Positions 52,443 to 63,402 of a stretch of 64,000 bases of DNA are shown here, one piece after another. The position numbers and the translations under genes are program-made. The stretch is from NCBI RefSeq assembly GCF_002111595.1, contig NZ_LUTN01000007.1, forward strand, positions 1 to 64,000, given 5' to 3'. Position 1 is the first letter of the stretch. Each line of letters starts with the position of its first letter. This stretch comes from Lonsdalea britannica (GTDB taxonomy: Bacteria > Pseudomonadota > Gammaproteobacteria > Enterobacterales > Enterobacteriaceae). The notes under the pieces are model-generated. The model was not told where the DNA came from, searched no databases, and worked only from the letters and a program-made list of their open reading frames with translations.

Positions 52443-54436
52443 ATGTCCTCTCGTAAAGAACTTGCCAATGCTATCCGTGCGTTGAGCATGGATGGTGTGC
52501 AGAAGGCCAAATCTGGCCATCCGGGCGCACCGATGGGTATGGCCGATATCGCCGAAGTCCTGTGGCGTGACTACCTTAATCATAACCCTGCTAACCCGCA
52601 CTGGGCCAACCGCGACCGCTTCGTGCTGTCCAACGGTCATGCCTCCATGCTGATGTACAGCCTGCTGCACCTGACCGGCTATGACCTGCCGCTGGAAGAA
52701 CTGAAAAACTTCCGTCAACTGCACTCCAAAACGCCGGGTCACCCGGAAGTCGGCTATACGCCGGGCGTGGAAACCACCACGGGGCCGCTGGGTCAGGGGA
52801 TCGCGAACGCGGTCGGTATGGCGATCGCCGAGCGTACGCTGGCGGCGCAGTTCAACCGTCCGGGACATAACATCGTCGACCACCACACCTACACGTTCCT
52901 GGGCGATGGCTGCATGATGGAAGGGATCTCTCACGAGGTCTGTTCACTGGCGGGGACGCTGAAACTCGGCAAACTGACGGCGTTCTACGATGACAACGGT
53001 ATTTCCATCGACGGTCACATCACCGGATGGTTTACCGATGACACGGCCGCGCGCTTCGAAGCCTACGGCTGGCATGTGATCCGCGGTATCGACGGTCACG
53101 ATGCGGATGCGATCAAACGCGCTATCGGCGAAGCACAGTTGGTGACCGACAAACCGTCTCTGCTGATGTGCAAAACGGTCATCGGCTTCGGTTCTCCGAA
53201 CAAGCAGGGCACGCATGAAGTGCACGGCGCGGCGCTGGGCGATGCCGAAGTGGCCGCGACTCGTAAAAACATCGGCTGGAACTACGGTCCGTTCGAAATC
53301 CCAGCGGAAATTTACGCTGAGTGGGATGCTCGCGATGCGGGACAGCGCAAAGAGTCGCTGTGGAACAAGGCATTCGACGCTTACGCGAGTGCCTATCCGG
53401 ATCTGGCCGCTGAATTCCGTCGCCGCGTCGACGGCGAACTGCCGGCAAACTGGCAGGCGGAGTCCGCTAAATACGTTGAAGAGCTGCAGGCTAACCCAGC
53501 CAGCATCGCCAGCCGTAAGGTTCGCAGAATGCGTTGGAGAGCTACGGCAAACTGCTTCCTGAATTCCTGGGCGGCTCAGCCGATTTGGCGCCAAGCAACC
53601 TGACTATGTGGTCTGGATCGAAGCCGTTGAATGAAGATCCGGTGGGCAACTACATCCACTACGGCGTGCGCGAGTTCGGTATGACCGCTATCGCTAACGG
53701 GATTGGCCTGCACAGCGGATTCATTCCTTACACCGCCACCTTCCTGATGTTCGTGGAATACGCGCGTAACGCGGTACGTATGGCGGCGCTGATGAAACTG
53801 CGCAGTATCTACGTTTATACCCATGATTCCATCGGTCTGGGTGAAGATGGCCCGACTCACCAGCCTGTTGAACAGCTGGCCAGCCTGCGCGTAACGCCGA
53901 ACCTGAGCACATGGCGACCGGCCGACCAGGTCGAGACCGCCGTGGCATGGAAATATGCGATTGAACGTCAAGACGGTCCTACCGCGCTGATTCTGTCTCG
54001 TCAGAATCTGGCGCAGCAGGAACGCACCGCTGAGCAACTGGCGAATATCGCCAAGGGCGCTTATGTACTGAAAGACAGCGACGGTCAGCCTGACCTGATC
54101 CTGATCGCGACCGGTTCTGAAGTAGAACTGGCCGTAGCGGCCTGGCAGCAGCTGACGAACGACGGCGTGAAGGCGCGTGTGGTTTCCATGCCTTCGACTG
54201 ACGCGTTCGATAAGCAGGATGCCGCGTACCGTGAATCCGTACTGCCTGCCGCCGTGAGCGCGCGCGTGGCGGTGGAAGCTGGTATCGCCGACTACTGGTA
54301 CAAGTATGTGGGCCTGAACGGAGCGATTGTTGGCATGACCACTTTCGGTGAGTCTGCGCCAGCCGAGCTGCTGTTCAAAGAGTTTGGCTTCACGACCGAA
54401 AACGTCGTGGCTAAGGCAAAAGCCCTGCTGAAATAA
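52443..54436 (+). pseudogene. tktA: Transketolase, frameshifted in this sequence
   Basis: About 664 residues when one base is added between 53520 and 53521, restoring [17 protein letters not shown]. Thiamine diphosphate motif [15 protein letters not shown]; substrate residues in [13 protein letters not shown]-terminal pyrimidine and transketolase domains ([33 protein letters not shown]). Central enzyme of the pentose phosphate pathway. Both halves are fully conserved, so error is the likely cause. Confidence 0.95.
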
Positions 54437-54452
54437 GCGCTGCGTTTCACTA

Positions 54453-54482
54453 AAAAGGCCGGGGAAACTCCCGGCCTTTTTT
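54453..54482 (+). terminator. Intrinsic terminator of tktA
   Basis: An 11-bp stem (54453-54463 with 54470-54480), loop GAAACT, ending in six Ts. Confidence 0.88.
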
Positions 54483-54767
54483 GATCTGCGATCCCTGCTT
54501 TTACGAGGCGACAAGTAGTTGTATTCATTTTTTTGACGTACATCACTCTTCTGGCACATGCCTGTGGGGACGATTCCTTTTGACAATGAATTCGTTTATG
54601 CTAGCTGAAGCGTTTCAGTCATCGGAGCAGTCACCTTATTCCGCTAAATCAGCCGGGTTTTACGGGCCGATGACGAAGAAAACGCAAGGTATAACCAACG
54701 GTTTATTCCTGAAGATGTACTGATTATTCTATAGGACCAGCGGTTTTATCATTACACAGGGAATTTC
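54483..54767. other. tktA-epd intergenic region
   Basis: Presumed epd operon promoter region. No gene is supported. Confidence 0.5.
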
Positions 54768-55783
54768 ATGACGATCCGTATTGCGATAAACGGTTTTGGT
54801 CGGATAGGACGCAGCGTATTGCGGGCTCTCTATGAGTCCGGGCGGCGCGCCGAGATCTCCGTTGTCGCGATCAATGAGCTGGCGAACGCCGAAGGGATCG
54901 CCCACCTGCTCAAGTACGACAGCAGCCATGGCCGTTTTTCGTGGGATGTCGGTCAGGAATGCGACCAGCTGTACGTGGGGGATGACATCATTCGCCTGCT
55001 GCACGAGCCTCAGTTGCAAAACCTGCCTTGGAAAGAACTGGGCGTGGACATCGTGCTGGACTGCAGCGGCGTCTACGGCAGCCGGGCTGACGGTGAAGCG
55101 CATTTGGCCGCTGGCGCTCGCAAGGTGCTGTTTTCGCATCCCGGTACGCCAGATCTGGACGCCACCGTGGTGTACGGCGTTAACCAGGATGATTTGCGGT
55201 CTGACCACCGTCTGGTGTCGAACGCTTCCTGCACCACCAACTGTATTATTCCCGTGATAAAACTGCTCGATGACGCTTTTGGCATTGAAAGCGGTACGGT
55301 AACCACCATTCATGCCTCAATGAACGATCAGCCGGTGATTGACGCGTATCATCATGATTTGCGCCGCACGCGGGCGCCAGCCAGTCAATCATTCCGGTGG
55401 ACACCAAGCTGGCGGCGGGAATTACGCGTTTTTTCCCGAAGTTTCAGGATCGTTTCGAAGCGATTTCCGTGCGGGTTCCCACCACGAACGTCACGGCGAT
55501 CGATCTAAGTGTTAGCGTGAGAAGTAAAGTAAACGTCTGCGAAATCAATAGCCTGCTGCAAAGCTCAGCGCGAGGGGCATTTCGTGGTATAGTTGACTAC
55601 ACAGAATTACCGTTAGTTTCGGCCGATTTTAATCACGATCCGCACAGCGCGATCGTAGACGGAACACAAACCCGGGTCAGTGGACATCATCTGATAAAAA
55701 CACTGGTCTGGTGCGATAATGAATGGGGCTTCGCCAACCGTATGTTGGATACAACTCGGGCAATGGCGGCCTGCGGATTCTAG
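54768..55783 (+). pseudogene. epd: D-erythrose-4-phosphate dehydrogenase Epd, frameshifted in this sequence
   Basis: A GAPDH-fold enzyme for pyridoxal phosphate synthesis. Rossmann [15 protein letters not shown], active-site Cys in [33 protein letters not shown] and [12 protein letters not shown]. One G added after 55376 gives [19 protein letters not shown] and the usual ~338 residues. First gene of epd-pgk-fbaA, as in enterics. Confidence 0.94.
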
Positions 55784-55851
55784 TACGCGGCGGCGGTTCT
55801 GCCGACGCCTCGCTCAAGCAACTTTAAGAGAATCAACCAAGAGGATTCACC

Positions 55852-57015
55852 ATGGCTGTAATTAAGATGACCGATCTGGATCTGGCTGGCAAACGTGTGC
55901 TGATCCGTGCGGATCTGAATGTACCGGTTAAAGCTGGCAAAGTGACGTCCGATGCGCGTATCCGCGCATCTCTGCCGACAATCGAAAAAGCGCTGAAGCA
56001 GGGTGCCCGCGTGATGGTGACTTCTCACCTGGGTCGTCCTACCGAAGGCGAATACAACGAAGAATTTTCTCTGCTGCCGGTTGTTAACTACCTGAAAGAC
56101 AAACTGTCTTCACCAGTACGTCTGGCGAAAGACTACCTGGAAGGCGTTGATGTAGCGGAAGGCGAACTGGTTGTTCTGGAAAACGTCCGCTTCAACAAAG
56201 GCGAGAAGAAAGACGACGAAGTGCTGGCTAAAAAATACGCCGCGCTGTGCGACGTGTTCGTCATGGACGCCTTCGGTACGGCTCACCGCGCTCAGGCTTC
56301 AACTCACGGTGTTGGTAAATTCGCACCGATCGCCTGTGCAGGTCCGCTGCTGTCTGCTGAACTGGAAGCGCTGGGTAAAGCCCTGGGCAAACCGGCTCGT
56401 CCGATGGTCGCTATTGTCGGTGGTTCTAAAGTTTCCACCAAACTGACCGTGCTGGACTCTCTGTCTAAAATCGCTGACCAGCTGATCGTCGGTGGCGGTA
56501 TCGCCAACACCTTCATCGCGGCTCAGGGCCACAACGTGGGTAAATCCCTGTATGAAGCGGACCTGATTCCGGAAGCGAAAAAACTGCTGGAAACTTGCGA
56601 CATTCCGGTACCGACCGATGTGCGCGTAGCGACTGAGTTCTCTGAAACCGCCAGCTGCACGATGAAATCCGTCTCTGAAATCAAAGATGACGAACAGGTT
56701 CTGGATCTGGGCGACGTTTCTGCAGAACGCCTGGCTGAAATCCTGAAAAATGCCAAGACTATCCTGTGGAACGGTCCGGTAGGTGTGTTCGAATTCCCGA
56801 ACTTCCGTAAAGGCACCGAAGTGATCGCACAGGCGATTGCCGATAGCGACGCTTTCTCCATCGCGGGCGGCGGCGATACTCTGGCAGCTATCGACCTGTT
56901 CGGTATTGAAGACAAAATCTCTTACATCTCTACTGGCGGCGGCGCCTTCCTTGAGTTCGTTGAAGGTAAAAAACTGCCGGCCGTAGTGATGCTGGAAGAA
57001 CGCGCTAAGCAGTAA
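55852..57015 (+). CDS. pgk: Phosphoglycerate kinase
   Basis: 387 residues, normal length. [12 protein letters not shown] at the N-terminus, [24 protein letters not shown], and the nucleotide loop [10 protein letters not shown]. Codon use is strongly biased to preferred codons, as in highly expressed glycolytic genes. Confidence 0.98.
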   Translation: MAVIKMTDLDLAGKRVLIRADLNVPVKAGKVTSDARIRASLPTIEKALKQGARVMVTSHLGRPTEGEYNEEFSLLPVVNYLKDKLSSPVRLAKDYLEGVDVAEGELVVLENVRFNKGEKKDDEVLAKKYAALCDVFVMDAFGTAHRAQASTHGVGKFAPIACAGPLLSAELEALGKALGKPARPMVAIVGGSKVSTKLTVLDSLSKIADQLIVGGGIANTFIAAQGHNVGKSLYEADLIPEAKKLLETCDIPVPTDVRVATEFSETASCTMKSVSEIKDDEQVLDLGDVSAERLAEILKNAKTILWNGPVGVFEFPNFRKGTEVIAQAIADSDAFSIAGGGDTLAAIDLFGIEDKISYISTGGGAFLEFVEGKKLPAVVMLEERAKQ

Positions 57016-57024
57016 TGACGAACG

Positions 57025-57046
57025 ACGGGAGAGGTATCTCCCGTTT
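57025..57046 (+). terminator. Weak hairpin between pgk and fbaA (possible attenuator)
   Basis: An 8-bp stem ACGGGAGA/TCTCCCGT followed by TTT. Confidence 0.45.
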
Positions 57047-57124
57047 GCGGTTGTCTCTATGCTGAGGTGGAGGCAACCGTTGCTATCTCTAACCCCCCAC
57101 GGCCAACGAAACAGGACACGTAAC

Positions 57125-58204
57125 ATGTCTAAAATCTTCGATTTCGTAAAACCTGGTGTCATCACTGGTGATGACGTACAGAAAGTTTTTGCAGTCGCAA
57201 AAGAAAACAAATTTGCTCTGCCCGCCGTTAACTGTGTCGGTACCGACTCAATTAACGCCGTGCTGGAAACTGCTGCAAAAGTTCGCGCACCTGTCATTGT
57301 ACAGTTCTCCAACGGCGGTGCTGGCTTTATCGCAGGTAAAGGCCTGAAATCCGATGTTCCGCAGCAGGCGGCTATCCAGGGTGCTATCTCTGGCGCGCAT
57401 CACGTTCATCAGATGGCTGAATACTATGGTGTTCCGGTTATTCTGCACACTGACCACTGCGCTAAGAAACTGCTGCCGTGGCTGGACGGACTGCTGGACG
57501 CTGGCGAAAAATTCTTCGCTGCTCACGGCAAACCGCTGTTCTCTTCTCACATGATCGACCTGTCTGAAGAGTCTCTGGAAGAAAACATCGAAATCTGCAG
57601 CAAATACCTGACTCGCATGGCGAAACTGGGTATGACTCTGGAAATCGAACTGGGTTGCACCGGCGGTGAAGAAGATGGCGTAGATAACAGCCATCTGGAC
57701 AACTCCGCGCTGTACACTCAGCCGGAAGACGTGGCTTACGCGTACGAAAAACTGAACGCTATCAGCCCGCGTTTCACCATCGCGGCTTCCTTCGGTAACG
57801 TACACGGCGTTTACAAGCCGGGTAACGTACAGCTGACGCCGAAAATCCTGCGCAACTCTCAGGACTTCGTTTCTGAAAAATACAACCTGCCGCACAACAG
57901 CCTGAACTTCGTGTTCCACGGCGGTTCTGGTTCTACTGCTGCAGAAATCGAAGAAGCGGTTGGCTACGGTGTTATCAAAATGAACATCGATACCGACACC
58001 CAGTGGGCTACCTGGGAAGGTATTCTGGAATACTACAAGAAAAACGAAGGCTACCTGCAGGCACAGCTGGGTAACCCGGAAGGCGCTGACAAGCCGAACA
58101 AGAAATACTACGACCCGCGTGCATGGCTGCGTGCTGCGCAGAGCACCATGATCGCTCGTCTGGAACAAGCCTTTAAAGAACTGAACGCGATCGACGTTCT
58201 GTAA
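57125..58204 (+). CDS. fbaA: Fructose-bisphosphate aldolase class II
   Basis: ATG 57125 (MSKIFDFVKPGV) is the conserved start; the in-frame ATG 57059 adds an unrelated extension. 359 residues. Zinc ligands in VILHTDHCAKKLLPW, IELGCTGGEEDGVDN, NFVFHGGSGST and NIDTDTQWAT. Highly biased codon use. Confidence 0.97.
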   Translation: MSKIFDFVKPGVITGDDVQKVFAVAKENKFALPAVNCVGTDSINAVLETAAKVRAPVIVQFSNGGAGFIAGKGLKSDVPQQAAIQGAISGAHHVHQMAEYYGVPVILHTDHCAKKLLPWLDGLLDAGEKFFAAHGKPLFSSHMIDLSEESLEENIEICSKYLTRMAKLGMTLEIELGCTGGEEDGVDNSHLDNSALYTQPEDVAYAYEKLNAISPRFTIAASFGNVHGVYKPGNVQLTPKILRNSQDFVSEKYNLPHNSLNFVFHGGSGSTAAEIEEAVGYGVIKMNIDTDTQWATWEGILEYYKKNEGYLQAQLGNPEGADKPNKKYYDPRAWLRAAQSTMIARLEQAFKELNAIDVL

Positions 58205-58226
58205 TAAATACGATTTAAATGGCTTC

Positions 58227-58255
58227 AATAAGGCTCCTTCGGGAGCCTTATTTTT
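58227..58255 (+). terminator. Intrinsic terminator of fbaA
   Basis: An 11-bp stem with TTCG tetraloop (58227-58237 with 58242-58252) and T run. Confidence 0.9.
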
Positions 58256-58332
58256 ACTGCCGTTTTAAACCAATAACGGTAGATTTTGGTGTGGGTAAGT
58301 GAGTTTAGCGAGTCTCAAACAGGAGTAAGTTA

Positions 58333-59202
58333 ATGGAAGATTTAGGTGTAACAGAAAGCGTAAGTCGCGCGCAGACCTGGTTGACCAACAATCAACATGT
58401 GCTGCTGGAGTATGCGGTTAATATTGTTTCCTCACTGGTCATTCTGATCGCGGGATTGATTGTCGCGCGGGTGGTTTCAGGCACCCTGAACCGTCTGATG
58501 CGGGCGCGTAATATCGATGCCACGGTCGCGGATTTCCTGTCTGCGATTGCGCGCTACGGCGTGATTGCCTTTACATTGATTGCCGCGTTAAGCCGCATCG
58601 GCGTACAGACGGCATCGATTATCGCCGTGTTGGGTGCCGCCGGTTTGGCCGTAGGTTTGGCGCTGCAAGGTTCGTTGTCCAACTTCGCTGCTGGCGTGCT
58701 GATTGTGATGTTCCGTCCTTTCCGTACCGGTGAAACGGTCGATCTGGGTGGCGTGAGCGGCACCGTGACTCAGGTACAGATTTTCTCCAGTACGCTGCTG
58801 ACCACTGATGGCCGCATCATTGTCGTACCGAACGGCAAGATCATCTCCGGCAATATCATCAACAGCTCCCGCGAGCCGAATCGCCGTACCGAGATCATTG
58901 TGGGCGTCGCTTACGATGCAGATATCGATGTGGTGAAGAAAGTGCTGGGCGACATCATCAAAGCAGACGACCGTATTCTGAAAGATAAAGATGTTGTGAT
59001 CCGTCTGAACGAAATGGCGGCGTCTTCCCTGAACTTTGTCGTGCGCGTATGGACGACCAACGCAGACTCCACCGAGGTGAACTGGGACCTGCTGGAAAAC
59101 TTCAAGCGTGCGCTTGATAAACATCAGATCGGCATTCCTTACCCGCAGATGGATGTGCATTTGCACCAGACTGCGACGGCGGAACCCGCCGACAAGGCGT
59201 AA
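58333..59202 (+). CDS. mscS: Small-conductance mechanosensitive channel MscS
   Basis: 289 residues. Three transmembrane helices; pore helix [21 protein letters not shown], then the beta domain ([19 protein letters not shown]) and the cytoplasmic cage. Opens on osmotic downshock. GAG-type ribosome-binding site 10 bases upstream. In E. coli the next gene is argO; here it is absent. Confidence 0.96.
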   Translation: MEDLGVTESVSRAQTWLTNNQHVLLEYAVNIVSSLVILIAGLIVARVVSGTLNRLMRARNIDATVADFLSAIARYGVIAFTLIAALSRIGVQTASIIAVLGAAGLAVGLALQGSLSNFAAGVLIVMFRPFRTGETVDLGGVSGTVTQVQIFSSTLLTTDGRIIVVPNGKIISGNIINSSREPNRRTEIIVGVAYDADIDVVKKVLGDIIKADDRILKDKDVVIRLNEMAASSLNFVVRVWTTNADSTEVNWDLLENFKRALDKHQIGIPYPQMDVHLHQTATAEPADKA

Positions 59203-59220
59203 GTCAGTCCTCTCTTTTAC

Positions 59221-59261
59221 GCGCTGTCCGCCCCCTTTTACGGGCAGCGCGATATCCTTTT
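59221..59261 (+). terminator. Likely terminator of mscS
   Basis: A 10-bp stem (59221-59230 with 59241-59250) with the T run six bases further on. Confidence 0.45.
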
Positions 59262-59509
59262 TTCCGCCCGAATACGCCTTCCCAGACGACGCCAACGCGC
59301 TATAAATCCCACCGTTTAATAAGCTAATTTCGCTGTCAGAGATTGCGTTCATAAAGCATAGGACGCGCAGGTTTGAGATGCAGACGCGCCAACGTGAGCC
59401 AACAGCGAAAACGGGGAGAGCGGCAGCGTCACCTCACTAAACCCCACTGATGAAAACTCACGGTGAAGACTGCCCAGCGCGAAGCCCCTGGGCGGTCATC
59501 TATCGCCTC
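59262..59509. other. Spacer between mscS and leuA
   Basis: No gene and no recognisable argO remnant. Confidence 0.5.
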
Positions 59510-61186
59510 TCAGTCGGCCGTCGCCATCTCCGTAGCGAATCGGGCTGCGGCACTCAACACGGCTAAAACTGACGCGGTTGCGATGTTCGCATGTCGTCCT
59601 ACGCCGAAGCGCGAACCGGGTACGCCGGGTATCGCGGCCTCCACAATGGCCAGCGCCATTGCATCGGACCCTGCCCCCATACTGCGTTCTTCATAACTAT
59701 CGATGCGCAGCGGCATGCCCAGCGCCGCGACAGCCGCGTCAATGGGGCCGCTGCCTGTCCCCTTGCAGGTTTTGACGTCACCGGCTTCACTCACCAGCGC
59801 CAGCTCAATACCTTGCCCGTCTGCATGCTCGAACAAGCGATGGCGATGATGAATAAAGCCGGGCTGTTCCCGAAGCGGGGCAAAGTAGGTGCGCTTAAAC
59901 AGGTCCCAAATTTGCTGGCTGGTCAGCTCCGTCTCGCTGGCGTCGGCCTGTGCTTGAACGATGGCGCTGAACTCCACCTGCATACGGCGCGGCATGACGA
60001 TACCGTGGTCCCGCTGCAGCAAAAAGGCGATCCCGCCTTTGCCTGACTGGCTATTGACGCGCACGATACTGTCGTAAGTGCGGCCCAGATCTTTGGGGTC
60101 AATGGGCAGGTAAGGCACGCGCCACGGCTCATCGGCTTTTTGTGCGGCAAAGCCCTTGGCGATGGCATCCTGATGCGAGCCGGAAAACGCCGTGAAGACG
60201 AGATCGCCGACATAAGGATGGCGCGGGTGTACAGGCAGCGCGGTACATTCCTCGGCCACGCGGGCGACCGCCGCAATGTCGGAGAAGTCCAGTCCCGGCG
60301 CAATGCCTTGGGTGTACAGGTTCAGCGCCAGCGTCACCACATCGACGTTGCCGCTGCGTTCACCATTGCCGAACAGGCAACCTTCCACCCGTTGCGCACC
60401 GGCCAGCATGGCTTGTTCGGCACAGGCCACGCCCGTCCCCCGATCATTATGGGGATGCACGGACAGCACGATATGCTCGCGCCGCGCTAACCGGCGATCC
60501 ATCCATTCGATCTGGTCGGCGAAAACATTGGGCGTAGCGATCTCTACCGTGGTCGGCAGGTTGATGATCATCGGTCGCTGCGGACCGGCATCCCACGCGC
60601 GGATGGCGGCGTTGCAGACGGCCAGTGAAACCTCCAGCTCGGCCATGCAAAAAGTCTCGGGTGAGTATTGCAAGACCCATTCGGTTTCCGGGTGGGCCGC
60701 CGTCAGTTGTTTGAACAGCGTAATCCGCTGCTCCACCATATCGATAATCTGCGGCACGCTCATGCCGAAGACGATCTCGCGCCACGCGGGGGCGATAGCG
60801 TTGTAGAAATGCACGATCACACGTCGTGCGCCAGCCACACAGCGCACCGTTTCGGCGATCAGGTCATCGCGCAATGGCGTCATCACCATCGGAGTGACGT
60901 CTTCAGGAATCTGGTCCGTGTCGATCAAGTGACGCACGATGTCGAAATCAGTGCGCGAAGCGGCAGGAAAGCCCACTTCGATCTCCTTAAAACCAATGCG
61001 TACCAGCTCATGGAACAAGCGGATTTTAAGCTCGCGGTTCATCGGCTCAAACAGGGCCTGATTGCCGTCGCGTAAGTCGGTGGACAGCCAGATTGGGGCT
61101 TGTGTCAGGGTACGTGATGGCCATTGGCGGTCGGTCAGATCGACCGGAGCTGTAGGACGGTATTTCTGGGAAGGATCGGTCAGCAT
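59510..61186 (-). CDS. leuA: 2-isopropylmalate synthase, type 2 (LeuA2)
   Basis: 558 residues, longer than the E. coli LeuA and of the actinobacterial/yeast type. TIM-barrel signature STDLRDGNQALFEPM, HPHNDRGTGVACAEQAMLAGA, GCLFGNGERSGNVD, and a C-terminal regulatory domain. Condenses acetyl-CoA with 2-oxoisovalerate, first step to leucine. No leuBCD nearby; the divergent AraC gene probably controls it. It is likely an accessory or transferred copy. Confidence 0.92.
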   Translation of the reverse strand: MLTDPSQKYRPTAPVDLTDRQWPSRTLTQAPIWLSTDLRDGNQALFEPMNRELKIRLFHELVRIGFKEIEVGFPAASRTDFDIVRHLIDTDQIPEDVTPMVMTPLRDDLIAETVRCVAGARRVIVHFYNAIAPAWREIVFGMSVPQIIDMVEQRITLFKQLTAAHPETEWVLQYSPETFCMAELEVSLAVCNAAIRAWDAGPQRPMIINLPTTVEIATPNVFADQIEWMDRRLARREHIVLSVHPHNDRGTGVACAEQAMLAGAQRVEGCLFGNGERSGNVDVVTLALNLYTQGIAPGLDFSDIAAVARVAEECTALPVHPRHPYVGDLVFTAFSGSHQDAIAKGFAAQKADEPWRVPYLPIDPKDLGRTYDSIVRVNSQSGKGGIAFLLQRDHGIVMPRRMQVEFSAIVQAQADASETELTSQQIWDLFKRTYFAPLREQPGFIHHRHRLFEHADGQGIELALVSEAGDVKTCKGTGSGPIDAAVAALGMPLRIDSYEERSMGAGSDAMALAIVEAAIPGVPGSRFGVGRHANIATASVLAVLSAAARFATEMATAD

Positions 61187-61424
61187 GAAAAGGACTCCAG
61201 GGACATTGTGGGCACCTGATCCCCCTGGCTTGGAGAAAGCTGACGAGGGTCGGGGTCAGGGGGAATCAGGATGGGTCGTGGCACGAACGGACGTGCGCAG
61301 ACCCCGACCAGAGATCAGGGATAGTCGCCGTGGTGAAAGAGAGTGTATGAACATCGGTGAATAGACCCAGTAGATGACTTTGTTTTCGATGTTAGGCTTG
61401 CAGGTGGCGTCCATCTACATAAAA

Positions 61425-61454
61425 ATGGACAAATACTTTATTTATTTGGACAAA
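61425..61454. promoter_or_regulatory. Direct repeats in the leuA-araC divergent promoter region
   Basis: ATGGACAAA (61425-61433) and TTGGACAAA (61446-61454) are 21 bp apart, two helical turns, as expected for an AraC-family dimer. They end 10 bp before the araC start, suggesting autoregulation. Confidence 0.55.
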
Positions 61455-61464
61455 CTTTACCGTC

Positions 61465-62270
61465 ATGGGCTTTTCCTCTTCCGAATACGGCTCACATGCG
61501 CTTGACCTGAGCGCAGGAGAAGCCTGCGGCCTGCCGGTATTCGGTGTCGCCGTACGCTATCCCGCGGGCCATATCGTGACTTCGCACTCGCACCCTTATG
61601 GTCATTTGATCTATGCGGATCGTGGCCTGTTGCGTGTGGAGGCCGACAGCGGCCAGTGGCTGGTGCCGCCCACCGCTGCGGTCTGGTTACGATCGGGTGT
61701 GGCGCACCGGCTGGTAGTCCCGGTGGCGCTGCAAGCACATGGTCTGTTTGTGCGTGAGGATGTATGCGCTCGCTTGCCGTCGACCGATTGCGTCGTTCAT
61801 GTCTCCGGTCTGCTGCGGGAACTGATCATGCGTTAGGCCAATCCGAGGATGCCGCTGTCTCTTCCACTCGTCTGCGTCTACTCGGTGAGCTGTTGGTTGA
61901 AGAACTGCACACCCAGCCGGTGCTTCCGCTCCACCTTCCCTGGCCTACAGGCAGCGCTGATAGCGCGATGCAGCAAGTGTGTCAGGCGCTGGTGGACAGC
62001 CCGGACGATACCGCCACCGCCGCCGAGTGGGCCAACAGACTGGCGATGGGTGATAAGACTTTCCATCGGCATTTTCTCCAGTCGACCGGTATGACCTTCG
62101 GCAAATGGCGCCAGCAGCTGCGGCTGATGTCGTCGCTGACGTTATTGATGCAGGGAATGCCGATTACGCAGGTCGCGCTGGCAAGTGGTTACGATAGCCA
62201 TAGCGCCTACACCACAGCCTTTGGCAAACAATTCGGACAGCCCCCGTCGGCCTTCGCAGCGAATCGATAG
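61465..62270 (+). pseudogene. AraC-family regulator with cupin domain, frameshifted in this sequence
   Basis: The N-terminal cupin (SHSHPYGHLIYADRGLLRV, WLVPPTAAVWL) ends at a stop at 61836. Adding one T to the TT at 61833-61834 restores LIMRLGQSEDAAV and leads into the helix-turn-helix domain (TFHRHFLQSTGMTFGKWRQQ, VALASGYDSHSAYTTAFGKQFG), 268 residues. Divergent from leuA, which it probably regulates. Confidence 0.85.
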
Positions 62271-62640
62271 GCCCGCGATGATGAGTGACGAATCGCGGTG
62301 AGATGTCAGCAATAGACAGAGAAACATCGGTGTTCTGTGGTGAGTGTTGACGGCCTGCGGGGTGAGCGACTGAGGCGCTATTTCAAGCCGCCGTCATGCG
62401 CCTCGACGGTGTATCGCTTTCACAAGGTCGACAGTGTATCCAAGGCGTGGATGAAACTAACTCTCTGCACGATAAGAGATTTTCGATGACTGTTCGAGAG
62501 TGAAAAAAACCGCGCGTCGGACCTTTTCATTGCCCTTTCGTTTAGCTAACGCTCTGCGAATATTCAGAAACTCTCCTATATTGAGTGGTAGCCACCTCGC
62601 GTATGGTGTGCACTGCCGTCACAATTTGAAAGGAGAGAGT
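62271..62640. other. Intergenic region upstream of yggE
   Basis: No gene is supported; presumably contains the yggE promoter. Confidence 0.5.
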
Positions 62641-63366
62641 GTGAAACTCAAGACACTGACACTGGCTGCGATTATCGGTATGGGGGCGCTATCCGCCGCC
62701 GCTACGGCCAACGAGTTGCCTAATGGCCCGCACATCGTCACCTCAGGCGCGGCAAGCGTGGACGCTACGCCGGATATCGCGCGTCTGGCCATTGAAGTCA
62801 GCGTGTCCTCCAAGGATGCCGCTGATGCCAAAAAACAGGCGGATGCCCGCGTGGCGCAATATTTCGATTTCCTCGCCAAGCAGGGGATCGACAAGAAAGA
62901 TATCAATGCGGCCAATATCCGCACCCAGCCTGAATATGACTACCTGAAAACCGGCGGCTCCGTGCTGAAAGGCTATCTTGCCGTTCGACAGGTGGAAGTC
63001 ACGGTACGTCAGCTGGATAAGCTGAATGAGCTGCTGGATGGCGCGCTGAAGTCTGGCCTGAACGAAATTCGCACGGTCGATCTTAGCGTCTCCAATCCGG
63101 ATACCTATCGCGATCAGGCGCGTCAGAAGGCGATCGAACAAGCGAGCAGTCAGGCGCAGGCGCTGGCCAGCGGTTTCAAAGCGACGCTGGGGCCGATTTA
63201 CAGCATTCGTTATCACGTCGCCAATTATCAGCCGGTGCCAGTGGCGCGGATGTTGAAGGCGTCGGATGCGGCCGTACAGACGATGGCGTCCCAGACCTAC
63301 GAGCAGCAAACCATTCATTTCGACGATCAGGTCGACGTCGTGTATGAGCTGCAACGTCAGCCTTAA
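62641..63366 (+). CDS. yggE: SIMPL-domain periplasmic protein YggE
   Basis: GTG 62641 with AAGGAGAG (62629-62636) gives a Sec signal (LTLAAIIGMGALSAAATA) and 241 residues. The SIMPL/DUF541 domain carries GAASVDATPDIARLAIEV and SVSNPDTYRDQARQKAIEQA. Linked to oxidative-stress tolerance in E. coli; mechanism unclear. Confidence 0.94.
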   Translation: MKLKTLTLAAIIGMGALSAAATANELPNGPHIVTSGAASVDATPDIARLAIEVSVSSKDAADAKKQADARVAQYFDFLAKQGIDKKDINAANIRTQPEYDYLKTGGSVLKGYLAVRQVEVTVRQLDKLNELLDGALKSGLNEIRTVDLSVSNPDTYRDQARQKAIEQASSQAQALASGFKATLGPIYSIRYHVANYQPVPVARMLKASDAAVQTMASQTYEQQTIHFDDQVDVVYELQRQP

Positions 63367-63375
63367 TCTCCTCAC

Positions 63376-63395
63376 TCCGCGGGCGCGGAATTTTT
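63376..63395 (+). terminator. Terminator of yggE
   Basis: Stem TCCGC/GCGGA (63376-63380 with 63385-63389) followed by a T run, between convergent genes. Confidence 0.55.
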
Positions 63396-63402
63396 GCTGC
63401 GA

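Noticed and set aside
53576-54586. Long minus-strand open frame (336 codons) opposite transketolase
   Set aside because: It is a codon-bias shadow of tktA. No ribosome-binding site and no recognisable protein.
57248-58228. Long minus-strand open frame opposite fbaA
   Set aside because: It arises from the strong codon bias of fbaA.
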